Source: Thermoflexus sp.
Lineage (GTDB): Bacteria > Chloroflexota > Anaerolineae > Aggregatilineales > Aggregatilineaceae
NCBI GenBank assembly: GCA_020724465.1
Contig: DYGX01000006.1
Span: forward strand, 1-64,000
DNA: 64,000 bases
Direction of reading: 5' to 3'
Position numbers and translations under genes: made by a program. Position 1 is the stretch's first letter. Every line of letters starts with the position of its first letter. The notes below the pieces were generated by a model, which saw nothing but the letters and a program-made list of their open reading frames with translations, did no database searches and was not told where the DNA came from. This document shows positions 53,436-62,154 of the stretch, in pieces.

Positions 53436-54326
53436 GTGGACGAGCAGCTCATCGGGCAGGTAATCGACGGGTACGTCATTGGACCGCTGATCGCTGCCGG
53501 GGGAATGGGCCGCATCTACCAGGCGCTCCGCGAGCGCGACCGCCGGATTGCCGCGATCAAAGTCCTGATGCCGGAATACGCGCTCGACGAGAGCTTCCGC
53601 ATCCGCTTCTGGCGCGAAGCCGAGCTGATGAGCACGCTCCGCCACCCGCATATCATTCCCGTCTACCACTACGGCGAGTGGTCCGGCTATCTGTACATCA
53701 TCATGAAACTGGTGCGGGGTCCCTCGCTGGAGCGCGTGCTGCAATTTCGCACCTTCACGCCGCTCAGCGCGTGGGCGATCGTCCGCCCGGTGACTGAGGC
53801 GCTGGGCTTCGGGCACCGGCAGCAAGTGCTGCACCGCGATCTCAAGACGGCCAACATCCTGCTGGACGCGGACCAGGGAAGCCGGCCGCATGTTTACCTC
53901 AGCGACTTTGGGCTGGGCAAGCGCCCCGGCTTCGACCGGACTCTGACGGCGGACGGGATCTCGGTCGGCACGCCGGAATATATGGCGCCCGAGGTCGCGA
54001 TGGGGGGCCAGGCCGACCCGCGCGCCGACCTTTATTCGATGGGCGTGATGATCTACGAGATGCTGTTGGGGCGGTTGCCGTTCCAGGGGCAAAGCGCGCA
54101 GATGATCGCGCTGGCGCATGTCGATGACCCCGTGCCGCGCCCGCGCCTGCTGCGGCGAGACTTCCCGCGCAGCCTCGAAACCCTGCTGTTGCGCGGCCTG
54201 GAAAAACGGCCGGATGCGCGCTTCCAGACGGCCGATGAGCTGCGCCAGGCCTATTTCGAGGCGCTCAGCACCCTGGACGAGGCTGCCCGCCGCCAGTGCT
54301 ACTGGGTCGAGCAGCCTCGCGCCTAG
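53436..54326 (+). CDS. Soluble serine/threonine protein kinase
   Basis: A 296-residue Hanks-type kinase. The P-loop is IAAGGMGRIYQA, the ATP-anchoring Lys42 lies in AAIKVL, and the catalytic loop HRDLKTANILL has Asp135. LSDFGLGK follows (DFG), then GTPEYMAPEV with the activation-loop end, and YSMGVMIYEMLLGRLPF. It consists of the kinase domain only, without a membrane helix or PASTA repeats, unlike the PknB/PrkC-type kinases that often regulate division. The start is a GTG at 53436. It is last in the rsmH-mraY run. Confidence 0.9.
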   Translation: MDEQLIGQVIDGYVIGPLIAAGGMGRIYQALRERDRRIAAIKVLMPEYALDESFRIRFWREAELMSTLRHPHIIPVYHYGEWSGYLYIIMKLVRGPSLERVLQFRTFTPLSAWAIVRPVTEALGFGHRQQVLHRDLKTANILLDADQGSRPHVYLSDFGLGKRPGFDRTLTADGISVGTPEYMAPEVAMGGQADPRADLYSMGVMIYEMLLGRLPFQGQSAQMIALAHVDDPVPRPRLLRRDFPRSLETLLLRGLEKRPDARFQTADELRQAYFEALSTLDEAARRQCYWVEQPRA

Positions 54327-54336
54327 CGCCGCGCGT

Positions 54337-54885
54337 TCAGGCGATTTGTTTCTCCATGTGCACGCCTGGGACCAGCCTGCCATCGACCATCGGCACGTCA
54401 ATCTGTTCCAACTGCTGGTAGCCGAACTTCTGATACAGCGGCACCCCGTTGAGGGTCGCCAGCAGTTCCAGCCGGCGGAACTGCGCCAGCCGCGCGCCAA
54501 CCTCAGCCGTCTCGACCAGCTTGCTGGCGATCCCGCGCCGCGCCCATTCCGGCGCCACATACACCAGCCGCAGCCGGGCTGCGTCGCGCGCCGGATCCAG
54601 CCGGGGCTGCTCGCCCCCGTGCCCGGCGCCATGCATCGCCGGGCGCATGCTCCACCCACCGGCGCCAATGATCCGGTTATTGACCTCGGCCACGAAGTAC
54701 GTTCCGTCCGCAATGATCTGGCGGTCGACGTTGATCGAGTTGCGGACAAGACTCTCGACCTGTTCGGGTGTGTACACCCCCGCGCACAAGATCCGGATAG
54801 AACGCTCGATCAGATGGGCGATTGCAGGAACGTCATCCATCTCGGCGCGCCGGATGCGAAGGGGAAAGACAATGAGATCGGCCAT
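54337..54885 (-). CDS. GNAT family N-acetyltransferase
   Basis: A 182-residue acetyltransferase. The opening IRRAEMDDVPAIAHLIERSI and the strand YFVAEVNNRIIGAGGWSM are typical. The acetyl-CoA motif is YVAPEWARRGIASKLVETAE, and the end has LLATLNGVPLYQKFGYQQLE. The substrate is unknown. It converges with the kinase gene (10 nt between the stops) and is followed on its 5' side by two more GNAT genes on the same strand. Confidence 0.8.
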   Translation of the reverse strand: MADLIVFPLRIRRAEMDDVPAIAHLIERSIRILCAGVYTPEQVESLVRNSINVDRQIIADGTYFVAEVNNRIIGAGGWSMRPAMHGAGHGGEQPRLDPARDAARLRLVYVAPEWARRGIASKLVETAEVGARLAQFRRLELLATLNGVPLYQKFGYQQLEQIDVPMVDGRLVPGVHMEKQIA

Positions 54886-55021
54886 GACGTTTTCTCCTGA
54901 GCTGTCGTGTTATGGCTCAGGATACCCGCCAAGCGCCGAGAAAGCGCCGAGGGCAGCGGTCCCATCGCAAAGGCGGCTGAGGGGTTGTTGTGAACCTGGC
55001 AGACCGGACTGAGCGTCGCCG

Positions 55022-55573
55022 TCAGCGCCGCCTGTCGGAGCGGCTCAGCGACCAGGCGAGCATCCCGCTTTCGGTCGTGCCCGCGCGCCGCATGCCGATC
55101 TTCTCCAACACGCGGATTGAGGGCGCGTTGGACGGCAGGCAGGTCGCGATCACACGCTCGATCCCCGGCTGGGCGAACGCCCAGTCGATCAACGTGCGCG
55201 CCGCTTCGCTGGCATAGCCTTGATTGCGATACGCCGGGATGATGCTGTATCCGATATCGACGGTATCGCTGCCTTCCGTACGCCCTTTGAAGCCCACATC
55301 GCCGATCACCACGCGATCGGCGGCGTGCACCACCAGCCACATCCCCCATCCCAGCATGGCGGGATCGCCGGCCAGCATCTGGATGTAGAAGGGCACAAAA
55401 CCGCGCAGCCCCGGCAGGGGCCAGTCGTCGGGGATCGTCACGCCAAGCTGAGCCTCGACGCGCGCGCGATCCAGCACGATGCTGCGTGCCAGAGACAGCG
55501 AGCAGGCGATCAGGAGCAGGCGCGGACTGGAGAGCGTCAGCGCATCCGGCGGGTCATTTTCAGTCGTCGTCAC
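55022..55573 (-). CDS. GNAT acetyltransferase, RimJ/RimL-like
   Basis: A 183-residue protein of the RimJ/RimL type. SPRLLLIACSLSLARSIVLD opens the fold. GDVGFKGRTEGSDTVDIGYS, followed by the acetyl-CoA motif SEAARTLIDWAFAQPGIERV and the end LEKIGMRRAGTTESGML, is characteristic of N-terminal alanine or small-molecule acetyltransferases. The substrate is unknown. It lies between two other GNAT genes. Confidence 0.8.
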   Translation of the reverse strand: MTTTENDPPDALTLSSPRLLLIACSLSLARSIVLDRARVEAQLGVTIPDDWPLPGLRGFVPFYIQMLAGDPAMLGWGMWLVVHAADRVVIGDVGFKGRTEGSDTVDIGYSIIPAYRNQGYASEAARTLIDWAFAQPGIERVIATCLPSNAPSIRVLEKIGMRRAGTTESGMLAWSLSRSDRRR

Positions 55574-55661
55574 GATTCAGCGCCTCCGCGCAGCCCGGCA
55601 CACGGTTCCGGCCCTAGTTTCGGACGATTCGCGTGCCGGCGCAAACGCGCCTCAGGCGCCC

Positions 55662-56612
55662 TCAGACCGGGTTGCCGGTCCAGGGAAGCTGGCGGCCGTC
55701 GCGCCACCAGATCGCGCTCTCGCCGCACTCAACCGCCGTGAAGCCCAGGCGCTCGTACAGCGCCCGCGCCGGGTTGAGCGTGGTGACCGCCAACCCGCAC
55801 TGCGCCGCACCTTGCTCGCGGCAGATCGCCAGCGAGCGCGTCATCAGCAACCGCGCCAGCCCGCGACGGCGATGAGCGGGGTGAACGAGCAGGTCGGCCA
55901 CGTACGGCATCCCGCGCGCCACGACCACCGCGATATACCCGGCGACCGTGTCGTCCGGCGCGAGCACAACCAGGCTGGCCGCGTCGTTCCAGGCATCCAG
56001 ACCCGGATACGTCCCGGCACGCAGCGCGCGCAGCACCTCGCCGATCCGGTCGCTCTGCCCTTCCGGCACCGCGACCGCGTCAATCGACCCTGCCTGCCCC
56101 ATCCGGGCGGTGACCTCGACGGCAGGCTGGTGCGCGTCGCTCCACGTCTCCACGCGGTAGCCGGGGGGCGCGGCAGCGGGCGGGACCGGCTGATCCAGCG
56201 GGCGGATCATCAGGCAGCGCTCGAAGAAGGCGAACGAGCGCCGCGCCAGGGCCGCCCGGATCGACGCCGGGGCGCCGCGCATGAACACCTCGATCGCCTG
56301 CAGCGCCGGCGCTAGCTGGATGGTCCGCAGCACCCGCTCGACCAGCGCCTCAGCCGCAGCGGCGGGCGTGTCCGGCGCCAGGGTCAGCGCCTCAATCTGG
56401 ACTTGCGTGCCTGCGTCCCGCGCGCGCCACAGCGCGATCCCGCGCCAGGCTCCGCCCGCGTCCAGCAGGGCGACGGCACTCACGGCGCCCGTGGCGACGT
56501 CCGCCCGCCAGCGGTTCAGCCGGGCATCCGGTTCGGGGTGATCGTCCAGCACGTCGCGCAGCAGCGCGGCGCCGGAATCGTCCAGCGCATGCACAACCGC
56601 CAGTCGCAGCAT
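55662..56612 (-). CDS. GNAT acetyltransferase, two-domain
   Basis: A 316-residue protein with a degenerate N-terminal GNAT-like half and a clear C-terminal GNAT domain (VADLLVHPAHRRRGLARLLM, then LNPARALYERLGFTAVE). The ATG at 56612 is chosen because AGGAAGAG lies upstream; an in-frame start at 56684 has no support. The arrangement resembles two-domain MshD-like or other tandem GNAT proteins, but the substrate cannot be inferred. Confidence 0.75.
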   Translation of the reverse strand: MLRLAVVHALDDSGAALLRDVLDDHPEPDARLNRWRADVATGAVSAVALLDAGGAWRGIALWRARDAGTQVQIEALTLAPDTPAAAAEALVERVLRTIQLAPALQAIEVFMRGAPASIRAALARRSFAFFERCLMIRPLDQPVPPAAAPPGYRVETWSDAHQPAVEVTARMGQAGSIDAVAVPEGQSDRIGEVLRALRAGTYPGLDAWNDAASLVVLAPDDTVAGYIAVVVARGMPYVADLLVHPAHRRRGLARLLMTRSLAICREQGAAQCGLAVTTLNPARALYERLGFTAVECGESAIWWRDGRQLPWTGNPV

Positions 56613-56723
56613 GGGATCTCTTCCTCGAGAAGCAGCCGCCCAGCCAATCCGTTCCGCGCGCCAGGCGCGCAGCGGGCAAGGCACGGCCAGGGATCAGGAT
56701 CATCCGCCGGGGCAAGAACGGGT

Positions 56724-57173
56724 TTATGTCTCGTCGGGCATCTCGAAGGACTGCAGCACGCTCAGCACGTAGAGGAAGGTGTCGAGCTGTTCCTCGGTGA
56801 TGCGCTCGCCGATCAGCGCGTGCAAGCGATCGGCGGCCCGTTCGACGCGAGGACGCATCTCCTTACCCAGCTCGGTCAGGAAGACGCGCACGCTGCGCCG
56901 GTCGTGAGGATCGATCGCCCGCGAAACCAGCCCTTTTTCTTCCATCCGGTCGAGCAGCGCCGTCATCGACGATGGATGGCGGCAGACTGCCTGCGCCAGA
57001 TGCGAGGCCGTCGCGCCATCCTCGGCGTACAGCGCCCGCAGCGCGTACCACTCCAGCACGCTCAGCCCGATCGGCGCGATCAGGCGCTGGTAGACATGTT
57101 CCAGGCGGCGATACGCTTCCTCAAGATTGGTCGCGACACACCCGTCAAAACGGAGATGGCTCATTTCGTCCAT
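56724..57173 (-). CDS. MarR family transcriptional regulator
   Basis: A 149-residue winged-helix repressor-type protein. The N-terminal helices are followed by LSVLEWYALRALYAEDGATA, the recognition helix region SHLAQAVCRHPSSMTALLDR, the wing MEEKGLVSRAIDPHDRRSVRV, and C-terminal dimerisation helices. The ATG at 57173 has no ribosome-binding site, and a promoter -10 lies only 6 nt upstream, so the mRNA is probably leaderless. Its likely targets are itself or the adjacent GNAT genes. Confidence 0.88.
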   Translation of the reverse strand: MDEMSHLRFDGCVATNLEEAYRRLEHVYQRLIAPIGLSVLEWYALRALYAEDGATASHLAQAVCRHPSSMTALLDRMEEKGLVSRAIDPHDRRSVRVFLTELGKEMRPRVERAADRLHALIGERITEEQLDTFLYVLSVLQSFEMPDET

Positions 57174-57179
57174 ACTCGC

Positions 57180-57209
57180 ATTGTACTGCGAAAAACCATC
57201 GCGTCACAA
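57180..57209 (-). promoter_or_regulatory. MarR promoter, apparently leaderless, with overlapping palindrome
   Basis: On the minus strand TTGTGA (57204-57209), an 18-nt spacer and TACAAT (57180-57185) end 6 nt before the ATG. An inverted repeat CGCA-N6-TGCG (57177-57190) overlaps the -10 and may be the autoregulatory operator. Confidence 0.5.
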
Positions 57210-57223
57210 CCGGATGGCGGCGG

Positions 57224-60200
57224 CTAGGCGCCGCTCGCTTCCGGGTCAGCCAGATAGCGCCGCAGCACGATCTCAATCTGCCGGCGCTTGTCGGTCATGA
57301 AGTCCAGAATCGCCGGAAAAGCGACCGGGACCAGTTGGAGCCGGTCGCCATCCAGCGGGCGGACAAAGCAATACAGCTCCAGCTCTTTGGCGGTGCGCTC
57401 GAGCTGTTCGGGCGGCACGTGCGGCAGGCCCGCCTCGTGCAGCAGCGCCTCGATCTCCGCCAGCGCCAGCTCGCGCCGTCCTTCCGGCCAGACCATCGTC
57501 ACCAGCCGCGCCAGCGCGTTCATCTGGCCCCAGATCGTCTGCACGATCTCTTCCTGCAAAGACCGGCGCGAGGTCGCGCGGTCCAGATGCTCGACGGTCA
57601 ACAGGTTGGCGCCGGCAGGGTGCGCGTCCAGCTCCTCGACCATCGCCTGGCAGATCATCTGCACGATGTTCGGGTGCCCTGCCGAGATCTCGTAGATGCG
57701 ATCGACGATGCGCTCCGGTTGCTCCAGCCAGATGTTGAGCATCTCGAACGGATCCGCGACCAGGTGATAGACCACGCGGTGCGGGAGCGGCTGAAGCCGC
57801 ATCGCCTGCGCGAAGTTGAACAGCGCCGAGTACGGGTTGGCGGTGGCCTGCATCAGCCACTTTTCGCCGCTGAAGACGAACTGGCAGCGCTTTTCGTTGG
57901 ACAGCGAGCGGAACGTGCGGAACAGCGTCTCGTGGTTGTCCGGCTTGCGGTCGAACTCCAGCAGGCTGTCGATCTCGTCGAACAGAAAGACAAGCTGCTG
58001 GCCGGGGTGCCGGTCGTGCAGCGCGCTGACCACATCCTCGAACTGCACCGGCAACGCCTCGGGGTCGACCGGCACCTGCCAGCGGCGGTTGATCAGCCAG
58101 AAGAACGTGCGGTAGCTCGTCGCGCCGTGGCAGTCGAGGTAATACGGCACAGTGTCCGACTCGCGTGGCTTGAACAGCCGGTAGATGCATTGCAGCGTCG
58201 AGGTCTTGCCGATGCGCCGCCCGCCGATCAGCGCCACGCTGTGCGAGCGTAGCTTGCTGCGCACCTCGTTGATCTCGCGCTCGCGGCCAAAGAACATATG
58301 CTCCGGCACCGGTCCGCGCGTGTAGAACGGCGAGAGCGTCGCCAGCCGGACTTGCGCCAGCACCCGGTCGCTAAGGGCCACAATCGGCATCCGCGCCGTG
58401 ACGATGCGCCGCATGTCCGCCTCGTTCAGCATCACGACGGTGAAGTTCGCGCGGCGCAGGGCTTCGGTCGCCTGATCGAGATCGGCGCGGCCCGCCCCAT
58501 TGACCACGAAGACGAACTGCTCTTCCAGCGGCAGCGACGCGACGGCGCGGTACAGATCATCGCTCAGAGCCGCCGCCGGCCGGTCGCCAAACACAAACAG
58601 CATCGGGCAGGTGGGCGGCGGCAACTTGAGCTGAAGCGGCGGCAGCTTGAACACCACAAGCTGCACGTCCGGCGGCAGATGCGGCACCACGGCGGCATCC
58701 CGCACGCCAAGCGCGTCACCCAGCAGGCGGATCAAGGCGTGCAGCGCGGGCGCGGTTGCGTCCGGCCCGCGTGCCGACGCGGCCAGCAGCCGGTCCCACA
58801 GCGCGCCGATCTCGCGCCGGGCCGGGACCTGCACCAGATCGGCCATGGTCGAGTCCCAGCGCCGGTCGATGTGCAGCGGCGCGCCTTCCGCCGTCGCGCG
58901 CTCGTAGGCCCGGCGGTAGCGGCCACGCAGGGCCGGCAGGCTCTCGGCGGACAGCCCGTGCAGGATGCGGATGGCGACCACCCCGTCTGGGTCCGGCGAC
59001 GGGATGGTCACCCGCGCAACACCCGCCGGCGGCAGGCGCATCGGGTGATGCGTGCGCGGGGCGACGCGCACGATCTCAAAGGGCATCGGAGCGGAATGCC
59101 GGTCGTCTGCCGCCGGGACCAGCGCGGGCGTCGCCGCGGTGAGCAGGCCGTGCAGCGCCGGAGCGAAGGTGCGGGCCACCGCACCATCATCCAGCACGGC
59201 GGACAGATCGGGAACGGTCAGATGCGGCGCCACCGCACGCCGCGCCGCTGTGTCGATCGTCTCCAGAAAGCGCGTGATGCGGCGTTCCGGCGGCACGTCA
59301 TCACGCTCCCACGCGCCGTAGACCAGCGCCAGCAGATCGCGCGCGGGTTGCGCCACCAGTTCCCGCGTGCTGCTTTCGGCAGCGTCCAGCCAGGCCGGGG
59401 TCACCACTGCCCCGGCGGGAAAGCGCGGCGCCTTGCCCGTGGCGGCGTCCAGTGCGGCGCGGCACGCTGCTGCCTCGGCGGCCAGGCGCGCGCGGACCTC
59501 GTCGACCTGCGCCAGCGCCTGGCGGACATGCTCGCGCGAGGCACCGACGCGGGCGCGCAGATCGTGCGCGGCGTCCAGCCGGGCCAGCGCCAGCGCGCGG
59601 TCGAAGGCGGCCTTGCAGGCCGCCCGCCCCGCGTCTTCCAGATCGGCCAGCGCGTCCTTGCGCCCGCCGATCAGCCGCCCCGTTTTGGCGTCGTAGATGC
59701 CCGCCGCTTCGATCAAAGCGCCGCGCCGCAGTTGGACGGCGGCCTCGGCCTCGGCCAGATAGCGCTGCAGATCGTCCAGCAGCGCGGTCAGCAACCCGTC
59801 CAGCTCGTCCAGCGCGCCCAACACCCAGATCAGCCCCAACCCGCGCCCGTAGGCCAGATCGGCCGGGCTGGCCTGCAGCACGCCGTACAGCTCGCCCAGA
59901 CCGGCAGCCAGCGCCGCACCGACCCGGTCGCGCAGCGTATCCGCGCCATCTCCCGTCCCGGCCAGGTCGGGCGCGCCGTCGCCGCCGCTGTCGCGTTCCA
60001 GCCGCCGCCACTCCGCCTGGACCAGCCCGACCATTCGGGCCGGCTCGCCCCGGCTGGCGCGGCTTTCGAGCACGCGGATCAGCCCGGCAGCGCTCAGGTC
60101 GAACTGCCACTGGCGCACCCGGTCCGCAATCTCTGCGATCGCTTCAATCGTCAGGCGCAGCAACGTGTGCCGGGCGGCTTCGGCCATTTGCAGCGCCCAC

Positions 60201-61330
60201 CCGCTCGTCGGCGTGTCCGCGTGAGTGGCTTTGAGCGCGTCCAGCGCCACCTGAGCCAGACGCGCCGCGACGACGGTTTGGGCCGCGCTGGACGGCACGG
60301 CGAGCTTGCTGACGCCAAATGTACTGTAGCCGTGAAAGCGATCCGCGCTCCCGTCATGCGCGACCGGTTGGGGCAGCCGCGCGCTCGCGGCAGGCGATCC
60401 CAAACCGGACGCGATCCAGGTCAGGACGCACTCTGCCAGCGGGGCGTCGGGCGGGTCGGAAGACAGGCTGGCCGCGTCGTCCGCCAGCAGGATCATGTCC
60501 AGCGCCGGGCGCCCGCGCCGCTCGGTCAGGGTGTGGCCGGTGGTCGGCAGGTCGGACGGGTAGGCATCGGGCTGCAGGGTGTAGGCGTCGATCTCGCGCA
60601 GGGCGGCATAAGCGTTCGCCATCGCCAGCGTGCGAGCCGCTTCGCTGTCACTGGCCGGGTCGCGCAGCGAGAACACACCCAGCGTGGTCGAGGCCTTGCG
60701 CGCCGGGAGCATCCGCAGCCGCGTGGCGATGTCGAACAGCATCCCGCTGCCTTCCGGCTCGGCCAGCGAGCCGATCAGGTAGACGCGCCGCACCAGCCCG
60801 CGCGCCTGACGCGGCCCGGCATTGTCCAGCCAGGTGACCAGCCGCCACAGCGTCTCGTTCACCAGTGCCGCGTTCTCGAACAACAGCAGGCGGCTGAAGG
60901 CGCGCACACGCGTCGGGTCGTCTAACAACTCGCGGCTGCGCGGCGAGCGCGGCCACCAGCGGGCCAGGCCCAGCCCCGCATAGCGCCCAGGGACCTCGCT
61001 CCAGGGCAGCGGATCGATGCTCAGCAGCAGGCGGGCGTCGCGCGGCAGGGGAACGTCGTCGCGCTGGGCCCGGCGGCGGGCGATGGCGAGCAGGCGGACC
61101 TGGTCGCGCAGCACCGGTGGAGGAAGCGTGGCGCTCAGCATCGCGTGCAGGCGTCCCACCGCCCGCAGTCCGACCTGCCCCAGCCCGATGATCAGCGCCG
61201 CCTCGCGCAGCGGGCCGGTCAGCGGGCGCGCACGGCTCCCTAGCTCTCCCAGCGCGGCGAGCTCACATTCGGGCGGCGGCGGATCGGATGTCATAGGCCG
61301 TTCCAGGGTCGCAGAAGGCGTCGAGGACAT
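57224..61330 (-). CDS. Tubulin-like (Tubulin_2 type) domain fused to AAA ATPase
   Basis: A 1368-residue cytoplasmic protein. The N-terminus opens with ALIIGLGQVGLRAVGRLHAM. A glycine-rich loop at residues 187-197 (GSLAEPEGSGM) resembles the G-box of bacterial tubulin-like proteins. A long helical, partly coiled-coil middle follows, then LHGLSAESLPALRGRYRRAY with a histidine segment typical of that family. After a linker (LSPFYTRGPVPEHMFFGRE), the C-terminal ATPase has Walker A GGRRIGKTST (Lys1042), Walker B LVFLFDEID (Asp1118, Glu1119) and a winged-helix-like end. The start at 61330 is uncertain because ribosome-binding signals are weak; the divergent partners are FHA and PP2C genes. A cytoskeletal or signalling ATPase is inferred. 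Confidence 0.65.
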   Translation of the reverse strand: MSSTPSATLERPMTSDPPPPECELAALGELGSRARPLTGPLREAALIIGLGQVGLRAVGRLHAMLSATLPPPVLRDQVRLLAIARRRAQRDDVPLPRDARLLLSIDPLPWSEVPGRYAGLGLARWWPRSPRSRELLDDPTRVRAFSRLLLFENAALVNETLWRLVTWLDNAGPRQARGLVRRVYLIGSLAEPEGSGMLFDIATRLRMLPARKASTTLGVFSLRDPASDSEAARTLAMANAYAALREIDAYTLQPDAYPSDLPTTGHTLTERRGRPALDMILLADDAASLSSDPPDAPLAECVLTWIASGLGSPAASARLPQPVAHDGSADRFHGYSTFGVSKLAVPSSAAQTVVAARLAQVALDALKATHADTPTSGWALQMAEAARHTLLRLTIEAIAEIADRVRQWQFDLSAAGLIRVLESRASRGEPARMVGLVQAEWRRLERDSGGDGAPDLAGTGDGADTLRDRVGAALAAGLGELYGVLQASPADLAYGRGLGLIWVLGALDELDGLLTALLDDLQRYLAEAEAAVQLRRGALIEAAGIYDAKTGRLIGGRKDALADLEDAGRAACKAAFDRALALARLDAAHDLRARVGASREHVRQALAQVDEVRARLAAEAAACRAALDAATGKAPRFPAGAVVTPAWLDAAESSTRELVAQPARDLLALVYGAWERDDVPPERRITRFLETIDTAARRAVAPHLTVPDLSAVLDDGAVARTFAPALHGLLTAATPALVPAADDRHSAPMPFEIVRVAPRTHHPMRLPPAGVARVTIPSPDPDGVVAIRILHGLSAESLPALRGRYRRAYERATAEGAPLHIDRRWDSTMADLVQVPARREIGALWDRLLAASARGPDATAPALHALIRLLGDALGVRDAAVVPHLPPDVQLVVFKLPPLQLKLPPPTCPMLFVFGDRPAAALSDDLYRAVASLPLEEQFVFVVNGAGRADLDQATEALRRANFTVVMLNEADMRRIVTARMPIVALSDRVLAQVRLATLSPFYTRGPVPEHMFFGREREINEVRSKLRSHSVALIGGRRIGKTSTLQCIYRLFKPRESDTVPYYLDCHGATSYRTFFWLINRRWQVPVDPEALPVQFEDVVSALHDRHPGQQLVFLFDEIDSLLEFDRKPDNHETLFRTFRSLSNEKRCQFVFSGEKWLMQATANPYSALFNFAQAMRLQPLPHRVVYHLVADPFEMLNIWLEQPERIVDRIYEISAGHPNIVQMICQAMVEELDAHPAGANLLTVEHLDRATSRRSLQEEIVQTIWGQMNALARLVTMVWPEGRRELALAEIEALLHEAGLPHVPPEQLERTAKELELYCFVRPLDGDRLQLVPVAFPAILDFMTDKRRQIEIVLRRYLADPEASGA

Positions 61331-61553
61331 GTCACATTCGCCGCAGTTCTGCCGCAGCGGGCGTCGGCGCGTTGGCACATGTGTCCGGCGTGTCCATCGT
61401 CTTGCCACCTGTAGCGTATTCGTCCGGACCGCTCTTTACTATACATCAACTTTTCGCAACGGGCCGGGGCGCCTCACGCGGGGTATTCCTGCTTTTGGTA
61501 GGACCGTGGTACAATTCGGAGCGAAGACCACACCGGAGGTTTCACGCGCGATC

Positions 61554-62147
61554 ATGTCTCAAGGTGGCGGCTTTTGCGACCGGCACGGCCCCTATGATGC
61601 GCCGCATCGGTCCTGCCCATTCTGCGCCCTCGAAGCCGAGCAGCGCCGCGCCTATGGCCCGCCCGGCAAGACGGTGCCCAGCCGCGCCACCTCGCCGGAG
61701 ACCGCCGGTCAGGCGCTGCCGGAGCCGCCCCCGCCGCCGAACCCCACCGAAGTGATGCCCCGCAAGGCCGTTCCGCCAGACCCCGCCGCCGCTCAGCCCG
61801 CGGCAGCCGCGCCGGACGAGCCGCCCGCGCCGCTGGCCTGGCTGGTGGTGCGCGCCCCGCGCGAACGCCGGGGAGAGCTGCTGGCAATCGCGCCCAACCA
61901 GACGATTGGCCGCGAAGCGGATGTGCGCTGGGACGACCCGCGCCTCTCGCGCGTGCATGCCCGCTTCACGCTGGAGCCGCCCGAGGATGCGCCCGACGCG
62001 CCGCCCATCTTCTATCTGTGGCCCTTTGCCCCCACCAACCCGGTCTTCATCAACGGGCGGGCCATTCGCGGCGCCACCCCCTTGCGCGAGAATGATGAGA
62101 TCCAGCTCGGCAACACTCTGTTTGTGTTCAAAGTGCTGACAGACTGA
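61554..62147 (+). CDS. FHA domain protein with N-terminal zinc ribbon
   Basis: A 197-residue protein. Cys8, His11, Cys21 and Cys24 form a small zinc-ribbon-like start. A Pro/Ala-rich linker of about 60 residues leads to an FHA domain with TIGREADVRWDDPRLSRVHA (the GR and SxxH phosphothreonine-binding signature) and FINGRAIRGATPL. It should bind a phosphothreonine peptide. CCGGAGG lies 15 nt upstream of the ATG. Eight nucleotides separate it from the PP2C gene, and it is divergent from the tubulin-like/AAA gene. Confidence 0.85.
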   Translation: MSQGGGFCDRHGPYDAPHRSCPFCALEAEQRRAYGPPGKTVPSRATSPETAGQALPEPPPPPNPTEVMPRKAVPPDPAAAQPAAAAPDEPPAPLAWLVVRAPRERRGELLAIAPNQTIGREADVRWDDPRLSRVHARFTLEPPEDAPDAPPIFYLWPFAPTNPVFINGRAIRGATPLRENDEIQLGNTLFVFKVLTD

Positions 62148-62154
62148 GGATGCC

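Noticed and set aside
58298-60925. 875-codon plus-strand open frame
   Set aside because: It is opposite the tubulin-like/AAA gene, rich in Arg/Gln/His, and lacks a ribosome-binding site or motifs.
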